A stretch of DNA of 64,000 nucleotides from Dimargaris cristalligena. Lineage: Eukaryota; Kickxellomycota; Dimargaritomycetes; Dimargaritales; Dimargaritaceae. Below, one piece after another: positions 35,578 through 46,300 of this stretch; positions within the stretch are counted from its first letter, which is position 1; every line of letters starts with the position of its first letter. The position numbers and the translations under genes were made by a program. The stretch covers positions 62,001-126,000 of the forward strand of contig JANBQC010000006.1 in NCBI GenBank assembly GCA_027576995.1, given 5' to 3'. A model generated the notes under the pieces. The model made no database searches, was not told the DNA's origin, and saw only the letters and a program-made list of their open reading frames with translations.

Positions 35578-35957
35578 TTCTACCATTTTTTTATGCATCG
35601 ATAATCCTACATCCACCGATTGTCATACTGCGCCTGGTTGAGAATCTCTAGAGATTGNNNNNNNNNNCCCGATCACTGTATACCCAAACGATAGTGCCCC
35701 TAAAGCAAGCCCCACCCGTAATTCCACATTGGCATTGTCTGCCTCACTAGCGTCCCCCAAATCTAGCAAAGTCAAGTAAGTCGTTTTCCAACACTCCGGA
35801 GTCGGCATTTGATTACAGCTGTATTGCTAGGTATTACTCTGTGCTAATGTAATGGTTGCAAATTTTATAGTAGGCTAATTTAGATGATGATGTTTTTTTT
35901 TCCAATCCCCTGCCCCCTTGCTATTCTGACGAACCTTCACCGGTAAATGTGATCTAG
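35578..35957 (+). other. candidate intron or spacer between Myb-like and MT-A70 regions
   Basis: Between the Myb-like frame and the MT-A70 exon. It holds a 10-N gap and, near its end, a pyrimidine-rich tract (about 35888-35930), a CTGAC branch-like motif near 35925 and an acceptor ending GATCTAG at 35957. These 3' splice signals are strong. The matching 5' site (GTAATT at 35574) is weaker than the usual GTAAGT. Confidence 0.55.
35658..35667. other. assembly gap (10 N)
   Basis: Ten N bases, an assembly gap of nominal length. The left flank is a perfect 14-bp palindrome at 35643-35656 (AATCTCTAGAGATT), which may have caused the break. True distance across the gap is unknown, so unseen sequence could lie here. 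Confidence 0.98.
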
Positions 35958-37644
35958 ACATCTACCTAAAGTGGTGGCGGTTTCATCGGAGGCTGAATCA
36001 ATTGACAAGGGCATGCTGGCTACCTCCCCTGCTAATACGGCAACTGCCACGAATAGTGGCTCTAGTTCCAGTGCTAACAATACCAGTGCCAAATTCAAGG
36101 CACCTTACACCATTCCCAATTTGGAATACAAGAACCGGATGCGGCAGCTGGCCGAAATTCGCGCCAATCAGGCCAAACAAGCAAACACAGCATCACCGTC
36201 TCGGCCACCTGCTCCATTAGCAACTACTAATGCCAAACCTACCACTTCTACCCCAGTAAGGACTGCAACTTTGACTGAACTCCGGGTGACAAAGGTCCCG
36301 ACTGCCGCCATGGTAGACCCAGACTCCGATTTTGCACTGCCCCCCACTACCATTCGAACCAGGTCGACCCAGATTGATTTATCCCGATTTTGGAAAGATG
36401 TCAAAGCCCCCGAGGCACCCATCCCGGAGCCTATTATGGCCCGGATTCCAAACCCCATTCCTAACACCTGGGCCAAGTGTATTCAAACATTGGAAACCCA
36501 GTTCGAGACTATACCCGAACCCACCGAGTACATTTGGATGGAAGTAAAACAAATGGAAGACTTGGACTTGCCCGCAATCGGACAAGCGTGCCTTGAAAAC
36601 TTGGATCTGGCAACTGCCTCGACCGATAAATCAATCGAAACCCCGGATAGCACCCCGGTACTCGAGTTTGAGGGTATCGTTGTCGACCCCCCGTGGACTT
36701 ATCTTTACGACGAAGAATCCTATTTGGCGTGTTTGCCCCCACCCGAAGAACCACCGAACCTATCCTCTCCTCCCCCAGGAGGCATGGGGGTCACCGTGGA
36801 CAAGGTGGCATCCATTCTAGAAAAGATTCTCCCGAGTTTGCCGCGCGGCATGGTGTTTCTGTGGACCCACAAAACGATGCTCCCCCAAGTGGTCGAAATG
36901 ATGCAGGCCTTGGACTGCCGCTACGTGGAAAACCTCATTTGGTTCAAAAAGGCCCTCCACCACGGCCCCCTCAACCGACCGTCTCCCTATTTCCGGTCCG
37001 CCAAGGAAACCCTCCTGCTCTTTAAGAAAGGGGACGGATTCGATATTCGGCACCAACGGTCAGCGGATGTTATTATCGATTTCGCTCGGCCCGTCCGAGA
37101 CTGGATTTACCACGACTGGACCGAACCCAAACCAGATGCGGTTTACGATATGATAGAAACCCTATTGCCCAATGCGGCCTACGACTGTGCCCTGGGGCGT
37201 GGTAAACTTTTAGAACTATGGAGTAGCTACGATGGCCCGCGGCGGCCTGGCTGGGTCTATGTGCGCGAACCGAAATGCGGGCTAGAACACCTGGAAGACC
37301 CCTACCGTTTGGTGCCCTCTCTCGCCGCAGCCATGGCTGGTACCGCCTCGAGAATAACGGAAGTTAATGGCACCCACGAACCTCCATCGACTCATCCCAA
37401 TCGCGAGCCCGTGGCGCCCGGGCAGTCTCTGCAATACCACCAGCAAAAATGGCGGAAATCGCGGCTCATCCGGAAAACGTGCCAAACTATTCGGGCTGGA
37501 TCGGCCCCATCGATGGTGATCGATGCCGAACACGAGGCATGGCTTATCCCAAGACGATTGGCTCTGTTTAAGGAATTGACCATGGTACTACCTAGTGAGG
37601 AAGCCGATGAAGTGTGTGCCGAAATTATCACTCAGATTCAATGA
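35958..37644 (+). CDS. MT-A70 family adenine methyltransferase
   Basis: S-adenosylmethionine-dependent N6-adenine methyltransferase of the MT-A70 family, which includes RNA m6A writers (METTL3/Ime4, METTL4) and the DNA 6mA enzymes MTA1/MTA9. The catalytic motif DPPW is intact at 36685-36696 (GIVVDPPWTY). Family blocks follow: RGMVFLWTHKTMLPQVVEMM, YVENLIWFKKAL, the RSAKETLLLFKKG loop, ADVIIDFARPVRDW, KPDAVYDMIETLLP, and LELWSSYDGPRRPGWVYV, where METTL3 has a grP-x-x-gW element. The N-terminal 200 residues are disordered and Thr/Pro-rich. The frame has no ATG until 36014 (MLATS) but is open back to a clear splice acceptor at 35957, so either translation starts at 36014 or this is the last exon of the upstream Myb-like gene. 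RNA or DNA as substrate cannot be told from the sequence. Intact DPPW argues against the inactive METTL14/MTA9 class. Confidence 0.9.
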
Positions 37645-38084
37645 GTTTCCCCTTGTAGCATGACCAGGGGAAGCGGTGGAGTGGTATGTACACTGTCGAG
37701 GGACTTGTGGTCCATTTTACTAAACTAGCTGATTTGTACACTTTTCGCCCCCTTCATCCAGGTATGCTGTTTATACCTTTCTATTTCGATATTTATAATA
37801 ATTTATATATTCGTGATAGTGGTTTTGCCAAAAACAGTGGGTTTACCTGACTTATATTTAATATATAATATGTAGTGTTTTTTGGGTTAAAAAAAGGAAA
37901 TACTCTCTCAAGAAGTGGGAGTTGTTGAGGGAATGAAGGTAAGTAAAGGAGGATTGAACATTATTGAATCGGGGTTCGGAGTGCATAAGGGGGATCCACC
38001 CGAGTAAAGCTTCGGGGAGGGGAGGGGAGGGGAGAGGAGAGGAGAGGAGGGTTAGGGGGGGTTTGGATTGAACCGAAGTCTCGT
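37645..38084. other. convergent 3' region of MT-A70 gene and RPB8
   Basis: Convergent spacer without a gene. It is AT-rich to about 37880, then G-rich, including the quadruplex-like block at 38014-38061 just beyond the RPB8 stop codon. Confidence 0.55.
38014..38061 (+). repeat. G-rich tandem block, G-quadruplex candidate
   Basis: Four GGGG tracts separated by single A bases (38014-38032), then GGAGA repeats and a seven-G run at 38055-38061. The plus strand fits a four-tetrad quadruplex with one-base loops. The RPB8 transcript, read from the minus strand, would carry the C-rich complement 24 nt or more past its stop. Confidence 0.7.
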
Positions 38085-38606
38085 CTACTTGCGCATCAGT
38101 AGGTACACATGCTCACCCACGATAATATTCTGCAAGTGACGGAACTCGCCTTCCAATTTCATGAGCAAACCACCAAACGAAACGAACACGGCCACCTTGG
38201 TTCCGGACGCATCGTCGTACCGGTAAACTTTACCGTACATGACGTATTCGTAATCGTCGGCCAGGGTCCGTTCCGTCTGGTTCGGACGCCACGTATCTTG
38301 TTTAACGGACGGACCCCGTCCACTCCCGCCGTTTGGGCCACCACCGCCATTGCCCGCGGCGGAAGCGGAAGAAGCGGTTGCAGCGTCAGCGGCCCCATCG
38401 AGCGAAAGCGACGAAGCGAGCACCAACGAGAATTTAGTGCCGATTTCCAATGGGTAGAGCTCGATGTTGTAGTCGAGGATCAGTTCCATGCCGTAATTCT
38501 CACTGCGCGCGTTCAGGCGGGACACCCGGTCGAAATGCTTGCCATCCTTGTCGATGTCGTTACAGTCGAAAATGTCGGAAAATAGGATATTATCTTTCTT
38601 CTCCAT
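38085..38606 (-). CDS. RPB8: RNA polymerases I, II and III shared subunit RPB8 (ABC14.5)
   Basis: OB-fold subunit common to the three nuclear RNA polymerases. Single exon of 173 aa from ATG at 38606. The N-terminal half matches the family: ILFSDIFDCNDIDKDGKHFDRVSRLNARSENYGMELILDYNIELYPLEIG then FSLVLASSLSLDG. The C-terminal half has DDYEYVMYGKVYRYDD, VFVSFGGLLMKLEG and VYLLMRK. Human RPB8 is 150 aa; the difference is a Gly/Ser/Ala-rich insert at about residues 72-100 (runs of GGGG and ASSAS) placed in the loop between the two halves, which is flexible in known structures. The gene is minus strand and convergent with the MT-A70 gene; its upstream flank has a G run on the plus strand, making a pyrimidine-rich leader. 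Confidence 0.97.
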   Translation of the reverse strand: MEKKDNILFSDIFDCNDIDKDGKHFDRVSRLNARSENYGMELILDYNIELYPLEIGTKFSLVLASSLSLDGAADAATASSASAAGNGGGGPNGGSGRGPSVKQDTWRPNQTERTLADDYEYVMYGKVYRYDDASGTKVAVFVSFGGLLMKLEGEFRHLQNIIVGEHVYLLMRK

Positions 38607-39653
38607 AGTGGCCGTAGGGTGTGTGATCTATAATGGGGGTGAAGGGGGGGGGGAAGTGGATAGCTAGGATAGTGAAAAGTGAATTCGCGGCAGTTGAGAA
38701 GGCCCTAATGTAAAATATATGATAATATAAAAAAAACTCGTATAGATAGGTCTAATCGAAAACCGAAAAAGAATTAACGAATGGAAGGCCTCTGGGTATG
38801 TGTGCATCTATAAGCGGGTGTGTTGAAAACCAAAGGGAAAAAAAGGAAGCCAGTTGAGTGCGTGGGGAGGCTTATGGTGGTTGGTGGTAGGATTGGCCCT
38901 GATTATCCACGAAAATATTCCCTATACTGCCTGTTTTTTTCTAACTCTATTTGTGTGATTTCGAACTGACGGTTACTACACTACGAGTTTCCTTCGATTA
39001 AACAGCAGCTAACCAGAAATCATTTATTTAGCCGTTATTGTATAGTAACCCAACTTACCCCGAGTGATTCAGAAACCAAAACTTTTATAGTATTCTTGAC
39101 GACAAATTCCTCTCGTATTAGCAAAAATATTCGACATAGAGAAAGAGGCTTCTATAATACACGACCCTCCCCCCCACAATATCTCGTCAACGAGGCTAGA
39201 GATAGCTCCAACTATAAACATTAATAAGCTCGATTTATAGATATCTCGAAATAATGAGGTAAAATCGAAGTATGCTCGGTCGGGTCCACGAATCGAAAAT
39301 GAGCCAGTCTGGGATCCGAAAAAAAAACTAAAAGAGCGTGGGGTGTGTGTGGATGTGTTGTTGTTCGGTTGTAAATGATTATGTACAACTGAGGCCAGAA
39401 GTAATGATAAAAGTCGCCTGAGGAGAAGTAAACTGGATTAAAAATAAAATAAAAACCAACTAATAAAACATGAATGGAAGAGCTATAGAAATGGTGATGC
39501 TAACTAACGGGGGAAGACAACGATATAGCTGACTGATCCACATTTCATATAAAAAAGTAACCGAGGAAAACTATTCGATTAGAGGATTTAACGAAACGGT
39601 AAGTATGAACGCAGAAAATATAGAAAAAAATATAAAGGTACTTAAAACCGACC
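38607..39653. other. intergenic, RPB8 upstream / EDC3 downstream
   Basis: No gene is supported. The sequence is AT-rich with A runs. It should hold the RPB8 promoter and the EDC3 3' untranslated region. Confidence 0.5.
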
Positions 39654-42600
39654 CTAGCAGTACTCCAAAGCCGTCAAGAAATCCGCACCCCACGGCATGC
39701 GCCATTGGCGAACCCCCACCCGTTTCCACAGGGCATGGGGGATACCAATATCGGCCAGGGTCAATTCGCCCGAAATGGCCCGGGAGGTCAGTACGGAGCT
39801 GGGGGCACCCAGGCAGAGGGTCCATTTGGGGGCAATCACATTACGGCTGGGAGTACTGACCGAGGAGGTTGTGCCACTGTTGGAACCGGCCCCTTTAACC
39901 CCAGAGGCCGTGATAGTGGACGACGAGCCAGTGACGGCTTCGGACGGGCGTCGCGACACGGGTTTAGTCGCCGACTGAGTGATGAGGGTTTCGCTACTCA
40001 GGCCACTGGGGGCTTCCAAAGCCAGAATAGGCGCCTTATTATCGTTGGCCCAAAGAATTAGGCGGGTGACGGCCTCTAATTCACCGTCATCCTCCATATC
40101 GGTGAATTTCTGATGGGGGGCCATCAAGCCGTCCACAATCAGGTCTAAAGGTGCGATGTACTGATCCGGCAGTTCGGCCAAATCACTGATTAGAATAGCA
40201 CCCGCCGACCGAGCCAGCTTCTGTTGAAAATACACTTGCTTGGCCAGATCCCGATCAGGCCCAGCCACGAAAAAGTGGACTTCGCAGCCGTGGTTGGCGA
40301 CGTGCCGGGCGGCACAAAGAGCAATAGAGCCCTGTAGGTTATTACCGCACATGATAAACACTGCGGGGGGTGAGTTGTGGTTGTTGGGCTGTATCCGGCG
40401 GTCACCTCCTGTAGAAAGTAAGAAGTGATTCGACAAATCGTTACAGATATCACAGCAAAAATGAAAATGGATTAGTAGCTAGCATGAATAAGCGAGTGAC
40501 ATCAAGTTCACGCAAACGTATTTGCATATACTGTGAATGTTTAAATCATTTAGCTAATGCATCTAGCCCATCTTAATCATTTTAAAAGTAAAACAGAAGC
40601 AACGACCTACCTAGAATCTGCAAGCAGCGGGAAGCGCAGCTACGGCCGGCGTTTTCAATGATCTGTTCCCGATTCGGGCCAGCCTCCATAGCGATAAGCC
40701 GGTCGACCTCAGCCGCCTGGGTTTCGCTGATGGCCGGAACCACCACCCCCGAAGTAGAGCGGAATTTAGGTTTAGTGACGGGTGAATGCGGCAGACTGTG
40801 GGGTGAACCGGAGGTGCGGGTAGACACCCCCGCGCCAGTCGGACTATCCTCAACCACGGTACCCTTGAGGGCCGATAAAAGGTTGAAGGGGTCGTTGATT
40901 GAGTTAGTTGGCCGTTTGCTGATGCTGCTAGCACCCATGGGCCAGTCGCCTAGGTTCCGGGAGCGTGAGGCATTGCCGGCGGGGGGAACACCGGTACTGG
41001 GCTTACCGTTCCGACCCGGGGCCGACGACGACGTCGCTGTGGCCGGAAGCATAGTAAGGGGCTTACCGACCTTAAGTGCATTTAGAGCGGACTGCAGGGT
41101 GGCCAGTTTGCTGGGGGGGGCGTCACTACCATCGGGCGAAGTCTGGCCCTGGGTAAGAGGAGCGACCGCCAACGAGTCGGAAGCATCGTCTTCCAAAGCC
41201 GAGTCACCCAGGGGGTCGTAGCCCAAATGCGTATCCGACCCGTTGGACGCCACGGTCGCCATATTCGAGGTAGGGGCGGCGTCTAGCACATTTTCGTTGT
41301 GGGCCAGGTTACGGACTAGAGTGGCCAGTGGTTGGCTGGGGCGACCGTAACCGGTATTGATGTTGAGGTTAACCAACAGGGTTTCGGGATCGGTGGGGTC
41401 GTTGGAACGAATCTCGTCGAAGATCTTTTTCTTGTCAAACAGGCCAAGGTTACTTTGGAAATCGAACTCTTCCTCCTTGAATTGGTCGACGCATTCATCG
41501 GCCCAGGCGTGATTATCGCTCTTGCGGCCATTTTGGCGAGGAGTACGGCGGTTCTGGCCTGTGGTTGAAATTGAAGCAACCAAGACATGGCATGGGTTAG
41601 TTTAAAAATAGGCGTATCAGGTAAACTGCAGTGGCAATGGCAACAGCAGTCTATGCAGGTCTCACGGGGGGTGGTTTACAACAATGAACAAACGCCGTAC
41701 AGCGGCTGGATATTTAGATTAGATACCAAGACGAATATGATATTTACCTGGCGAATCATAACCCCGCGATGGCCGGGAAGACCCTTTGGACCGGTACTGG
41801 TTACCGTACTTATAGTACTGATCATTGTTGGGTTCCGAGTCGTCCAGCAGACCTTCGGAGTCGCTGGGAAGCGGGGAATTGCGGTAGCCGGTCCGGTTCA
41901 ATTGGCGGTGATGATGATTAGGCAAGTCGCGGGACTTCCGGGGAGTATGCGTGGCGTAGTCACCGCTGGGGGAATAAGGGTATGCACCCTTCTTGCCGCC
42001 GGCTCTGTCCCTCTTATCGTCACCGCGCTTGGTGCCGGGTTGTTGGCGGAAGCCGTTGGTCTTACCACCACCACTACCGCCTTGGGGGGCCTTAACGCCT
42101 GTAATAAAATATTGGAAATCAAAAGTCGGCGGATTCGAAGGACTCAAGGTGTCCTGTCCGGTTTGAGTGCCGGTACGACCGGAATGAGGAGTGAACCCAC
42201 CTCCATTACCATCATCATCCTCGTCATCGTCGTCATCATCATCATCATCCTCTTGGACAGCCCTATGACCGTGACGGTTGCCCAGGGACAAGATAGCGGG
42301 ATCCACATGAGCCGGAGCGGTCCGTTTGTTGCCGGTAGCCATGGCAGACACGGAGGGATAACCACCACCACTTCCACCTCCCACCACAACGGCCGGTTCG
42401 CTTTCGCTGGGGGAAGAAGCGGAGGAAGAGGAGGACATGCTGTCACTGTCGTCGGAGAGAATCTGGATGTCGGTCACATCTTGGCCGGCTACGCGAAACG
42501 TGGGCATGTGCCGGGGTTTGCCGGGACCACCGGAAGTGGCATTGATGAGAGTTAGAACTTGGGTATGGGGGTCGATGGAATCCACCATACCCGTAACTGA

Positions 42601-42654
42601 TACGCCATTCTTAAGGGTGGCGCGAACGTTGACGCCAATGAACGCTTCCGACAT
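39654..42654 (-). CDS. EDC3: enhancer of mRNA-decapping protein 3
   Basis: P-body scaffold that activates the Dcp1/Dcp2 decapping enzyme and binds the helicase Dhh1/DDX6. Three exons, 41748-42654, 40611-41558 and 39654-40408, join in phase (GTAAAT and GTAGGT donors; acceptors ACCACAG and CTACAG), giving 869 aa. Domains in order: a divergent LSm domain at 1-75 (MSEAFIGVNVRATLKNGVSV, ending FRVAGQDVTDIQIL), a disordered linker with a run of about nine Asp near residue 140, an FDF motif in EEEFDFQSNLGLFDKKKIFDEIR, a second linker, and the C-terminal YjeF-N Rossmann-like domain (AAEVDRLIAMEAG, IENAGRSCASRCLQILG, VFIMCGNNLQGSIALCAARHV, LIVDGLMAP). In this family the YjeF-N domain mediates dimerisation. 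The protein is longer than yeast Edc3 (551 aa) because of the linkers. Plus-strand frames over it are antisense shadows. Confidence 0.95.
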
Positions 42655-45600
42655 GGGGTGTTTCGAGGGAGGAAACCGAAGGAGAAAGGGGGGGGTGCGA
42701 TTGTTGGATTGGCAAAAAGATGGGAATGCGGAAGAGGCCAGTAAAGGAAAAAGGCCTTTTTGGGAAACGGATAGACAGCAATGAGAAGGCGTAAGTAGTA
42801 GTAAGTAGAGATGATGAGAAATCTTTTGGGTAAACTAAAAGAGGTCAGAAGTCAATTAAGGGGAGTAATAGCTTCGCAAAGTAGTACGGGGCACTCGAAG
42901 TCTGATGGGCAAAGTGGGGAAAGGTGGCGATGGGCGGGGAGTATGGCGCATAATTGGTGATATTTTTGGAGAAGCTGGAGATTGCCCCACCCACGCCAGT
43001 CTGCGTATGTAATGGTCAAGGACAATAGGCAGTGTTCCAAAGGCTGCGGGGGATTTTGGATAGTCTCTATAATTGGATCACCCCGCCCACCGAAAATGCC
43101 TATTGCTGGCTTAAATCCTGAATACCAGCCCAAACCTGGTGAAATCCTGGATTGTTCACAAATGACCAGCATTAAGCAATATAGAAGCCATTAAACGACA
43201 GACCATGTGTATTTCCATCAAGACATTAAAAGACGATTTAAATAACTAGATTATCCGATGAATTACAAATTATAAACTGACTATAGAGAACACTGGCATT
43301 TGATAAACAGCGCTTTAAAAATACCCCTAATCCAACCGCCGATGCTCGAGGATTCACTAAATGCCTGGGTTAGACGTAAGCGGATACAGTGTATACCTTG
43401 AAAACATTGCATTGCTTTGGAGAAATCGACTGTTCACAAACTGGGGTGCTAGCCTGGACTACAGGTGATCAATCTACGAATATCGACAATCTGGATTCAT
43501 CACTGAGCCGTAAACCCAAACCCTACGGAATTCGCCTTCGCTCATCCGAACTATGTTTTGTATTTGCCGTTCGCCACTGATTTGCGAACATTGCAATCAA
43601 TGATTAAGCAAAGAGCCCCGTATTCCCAATTCTTAGATTAAAGAAACCAACACGTTGATATTTTTGTAATTACCTGCGTTTACAAGTATCAGTCGAGTAG
43701 CAGTACATCAATAGTTGGGCATTAGCGAACCATTAGGCAATTCCGCCTGAATAAAGAATACAGTTGTTCGCCAATCTACATTGTCGCCGATACCACCCCA
43801 ATGATAAAAATTGAACTAAACAACGTAAAAAGCCCCCTGCAAGTCCACTGTTGAACAATTGGGGGGACTCGGTCGGATATATTTAGAATACTAGCAACGA
43901 GGGTTCCTTTCGGAATTGGTATTTAATAGTTCATCTTTTAACCATCAACCAAGCACATGTTTATATCCATTTTTGCATATATACGAGATCCTTCAACATC
44001 AAGAATAGCAAGATGTGCTGCACACCCTTTGGAAATCAATTCGACTTTGTACCTTCTCTCCCAGTGCAATGCCAATAGATCTTCTAGTAGCAATATGCGA
44101 TAAGATCTAGTCACCTCGACTGTGAAGTATCGCCAAGATGGGGATAAATCGATTTCCCCAGTGGTTCAAGAGAAGATCAAAAATGATCCTAGAACGACTG
44201 GTCGTAGACTACATTAAAAAATACAAGTAATGGTTTGGTGGTCAGAGGCAAAAATATACGGCGATTCAATGGAACTATCATGGTTTTCACGGCCACCCAC
44301 TATATGGGATCCTCGGGAAGAGCTAAAATAAAAGTACAGCCCTACCCCCAATACAACCAAGTCCCATTGCACAGCCTATGCAGGACCTAAAGGAACATAT
44401 CAGTGTAACCTACAGCTACCAAACTAACACCACTAGGTTGTTTAGGTGAACAATAGCAGGTAGCCCATTTTTATTACATTAACAGTATCGCCCAGATGGT
44501 ACGCCAAAATTAAGTCACGCGTAAACACCACAGGCGTTTACCACGCATACAATTTAAATAGATATCAGATATAATATTTTTGGATTCCGCGATCCTATAA
44601 TTTCCAAAGCGATTGCATTTTTCCCTAATGGACCGGGACGACTGGGAAAGAATTAGAAACATGATATCGTTATAGAAGCTTATAGATATGAACCAGTTTG
44701 ATGGGTTTGGGATGTGTTGATGGATTGCATACACATTTACGCACGTAAGTATTTCAATTGTATTCGATATTTCCGCCAATTGATTACGCATTACCCCCAA
44801 AATGGCAGTCGTGGGGACCCGTCGGCCTCGCCCTTCCTTAGCCGCTGGCTGACTTTAACATTGGCCAAAAATAAACAATTTGGGGGTTATTGATTAATCA
44901 AGCTAGTCCCAACCTCTAGAAGAATCCAACACCCCCCCCTCCCTTACCCTGCAAGCATCGCTCATATATGAATGCTGCACCCGAATACACCCTACAATGC
45001 AGACTTATTTGCATTCATATCAGGAGAATGGGTCCGCTCTTCACATGATCGTTTCGAGTACCTACGACTGGACACACGCACACCCGAGAAAAGGCCAGCA
45101 TTTGATTTGGGGGGGGGGGAGATGTTGATAAACAGTGTCAGCCCCTGAGTAGCTAAACAGGACAGATAGGTAAGACGTCACGCTGGCCACTCTAAATGAT
45201 TATTTACGGCGAAGCAGCAGGCTTCGGCCATGGATATAATGGCAAAGAATTCTTAGAATCAAGTAAAATGGGGATAGTGACATGTCCACATGGGTACTAT
45301 GAAACTAACATTTAGAACAAATGCAGCCAATCTAGATCCGGCCCATGACCTGAAGTAGATTAATCACCTTTTTACAATCAATGTAGTCTCTCCCCAACCA
45401 AGTGGAACTCGAGGTGTGGAATGAGAAAGGGAACACAATATTTGAACGCTACGGCTGGTTTACTTGACAACACGGGTGAACCAGAGGCACAGTTGGTTTC
45501 ATCGATTAAACCAGACCTGCTAGATGTAAGCCCCCCTGCTTAGCTAAATGATGTGATATTCTTGGACAAGTGTGGCCTGTCACTAACGGAACTCGCTCAT

Positions 45601-46300
45601 GGGACCTACCTCCGTGAAAAACCGGCCGGGTTTTTTGGGGTTAGTGGTCGATGAATGAAAAAATATGATTTTAGAGGGTTAACGAGTTGCCAATGCATGC
45701 GGGAATAACTGGGCTGACTAGTCAAGATTGTTGCTGGGACATTCCTAGACGAGGGAGGGAGATGCCCCCTAACCAGAACTTGCGGATTCAATTCTACCCT
45801 ACATCTGCGACGCATATGCAGGATGATTGGAGGATCTTCAAGCCTACATCTTAGCTTACTAGATGAGAGATGAAAAATCCGATATTTAAAATATCCGCTG
45901 GTTTAATTCGTTTGGGTGGGACAGTTCCTTTGCACCACTGTCACCGGATCTGTGGTCGACGTTGGGGTTATAGTAGACTGTTGTTCCTAATAGTAAAGGA
46001 CCTTCATCGTACTTTCACTTTGGTGCTGAAAACATCCGCAAGTACTTATCACATCTATCCAAACATGCACATTACCCTAGCCGATTAAGCACCCAACGGA
46101 TGCGGGCTCCTGGATGATCCGACTATTTCCAATGGAAATCGAAGTGAAAAAAAAACGAATAGCGGAATTACACTTTAAACCCACCATCGCCATTGATGTA
46201 CCTGCCTTTTAATAATATGCATTCAGGTCATTGTAAAAGTGGGGGCACCGAAACCGGCGGCGCCACCGAGCAAAGCATTATTTCAAATAGGTATGGGCCG
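42655..46300. other. gene-free region, part 1 (EDC3-proximal)
   Basis: Positions 42655-42900 are G/A-rich on the plus strand, which gives EDC3 a pyrimidine-rich leader. From about 43200 the sequence turns AT-rich with scattered short frames (for example 43389-43580 and 44510-44800) that lack domains and splice partners. I see no tRNA, transposase or reverse-transcriptase fragment. Confidence 0.45.

Noticed and set aside
41587..42555. A 322-aa plus-strand frame
   Set aside because: It is antisense to EDC3 exon 1, whose LSm domain and splice phases are secure; its hydrophobic repeats are translations of Gly/Asp/Ser codons on the other strand.
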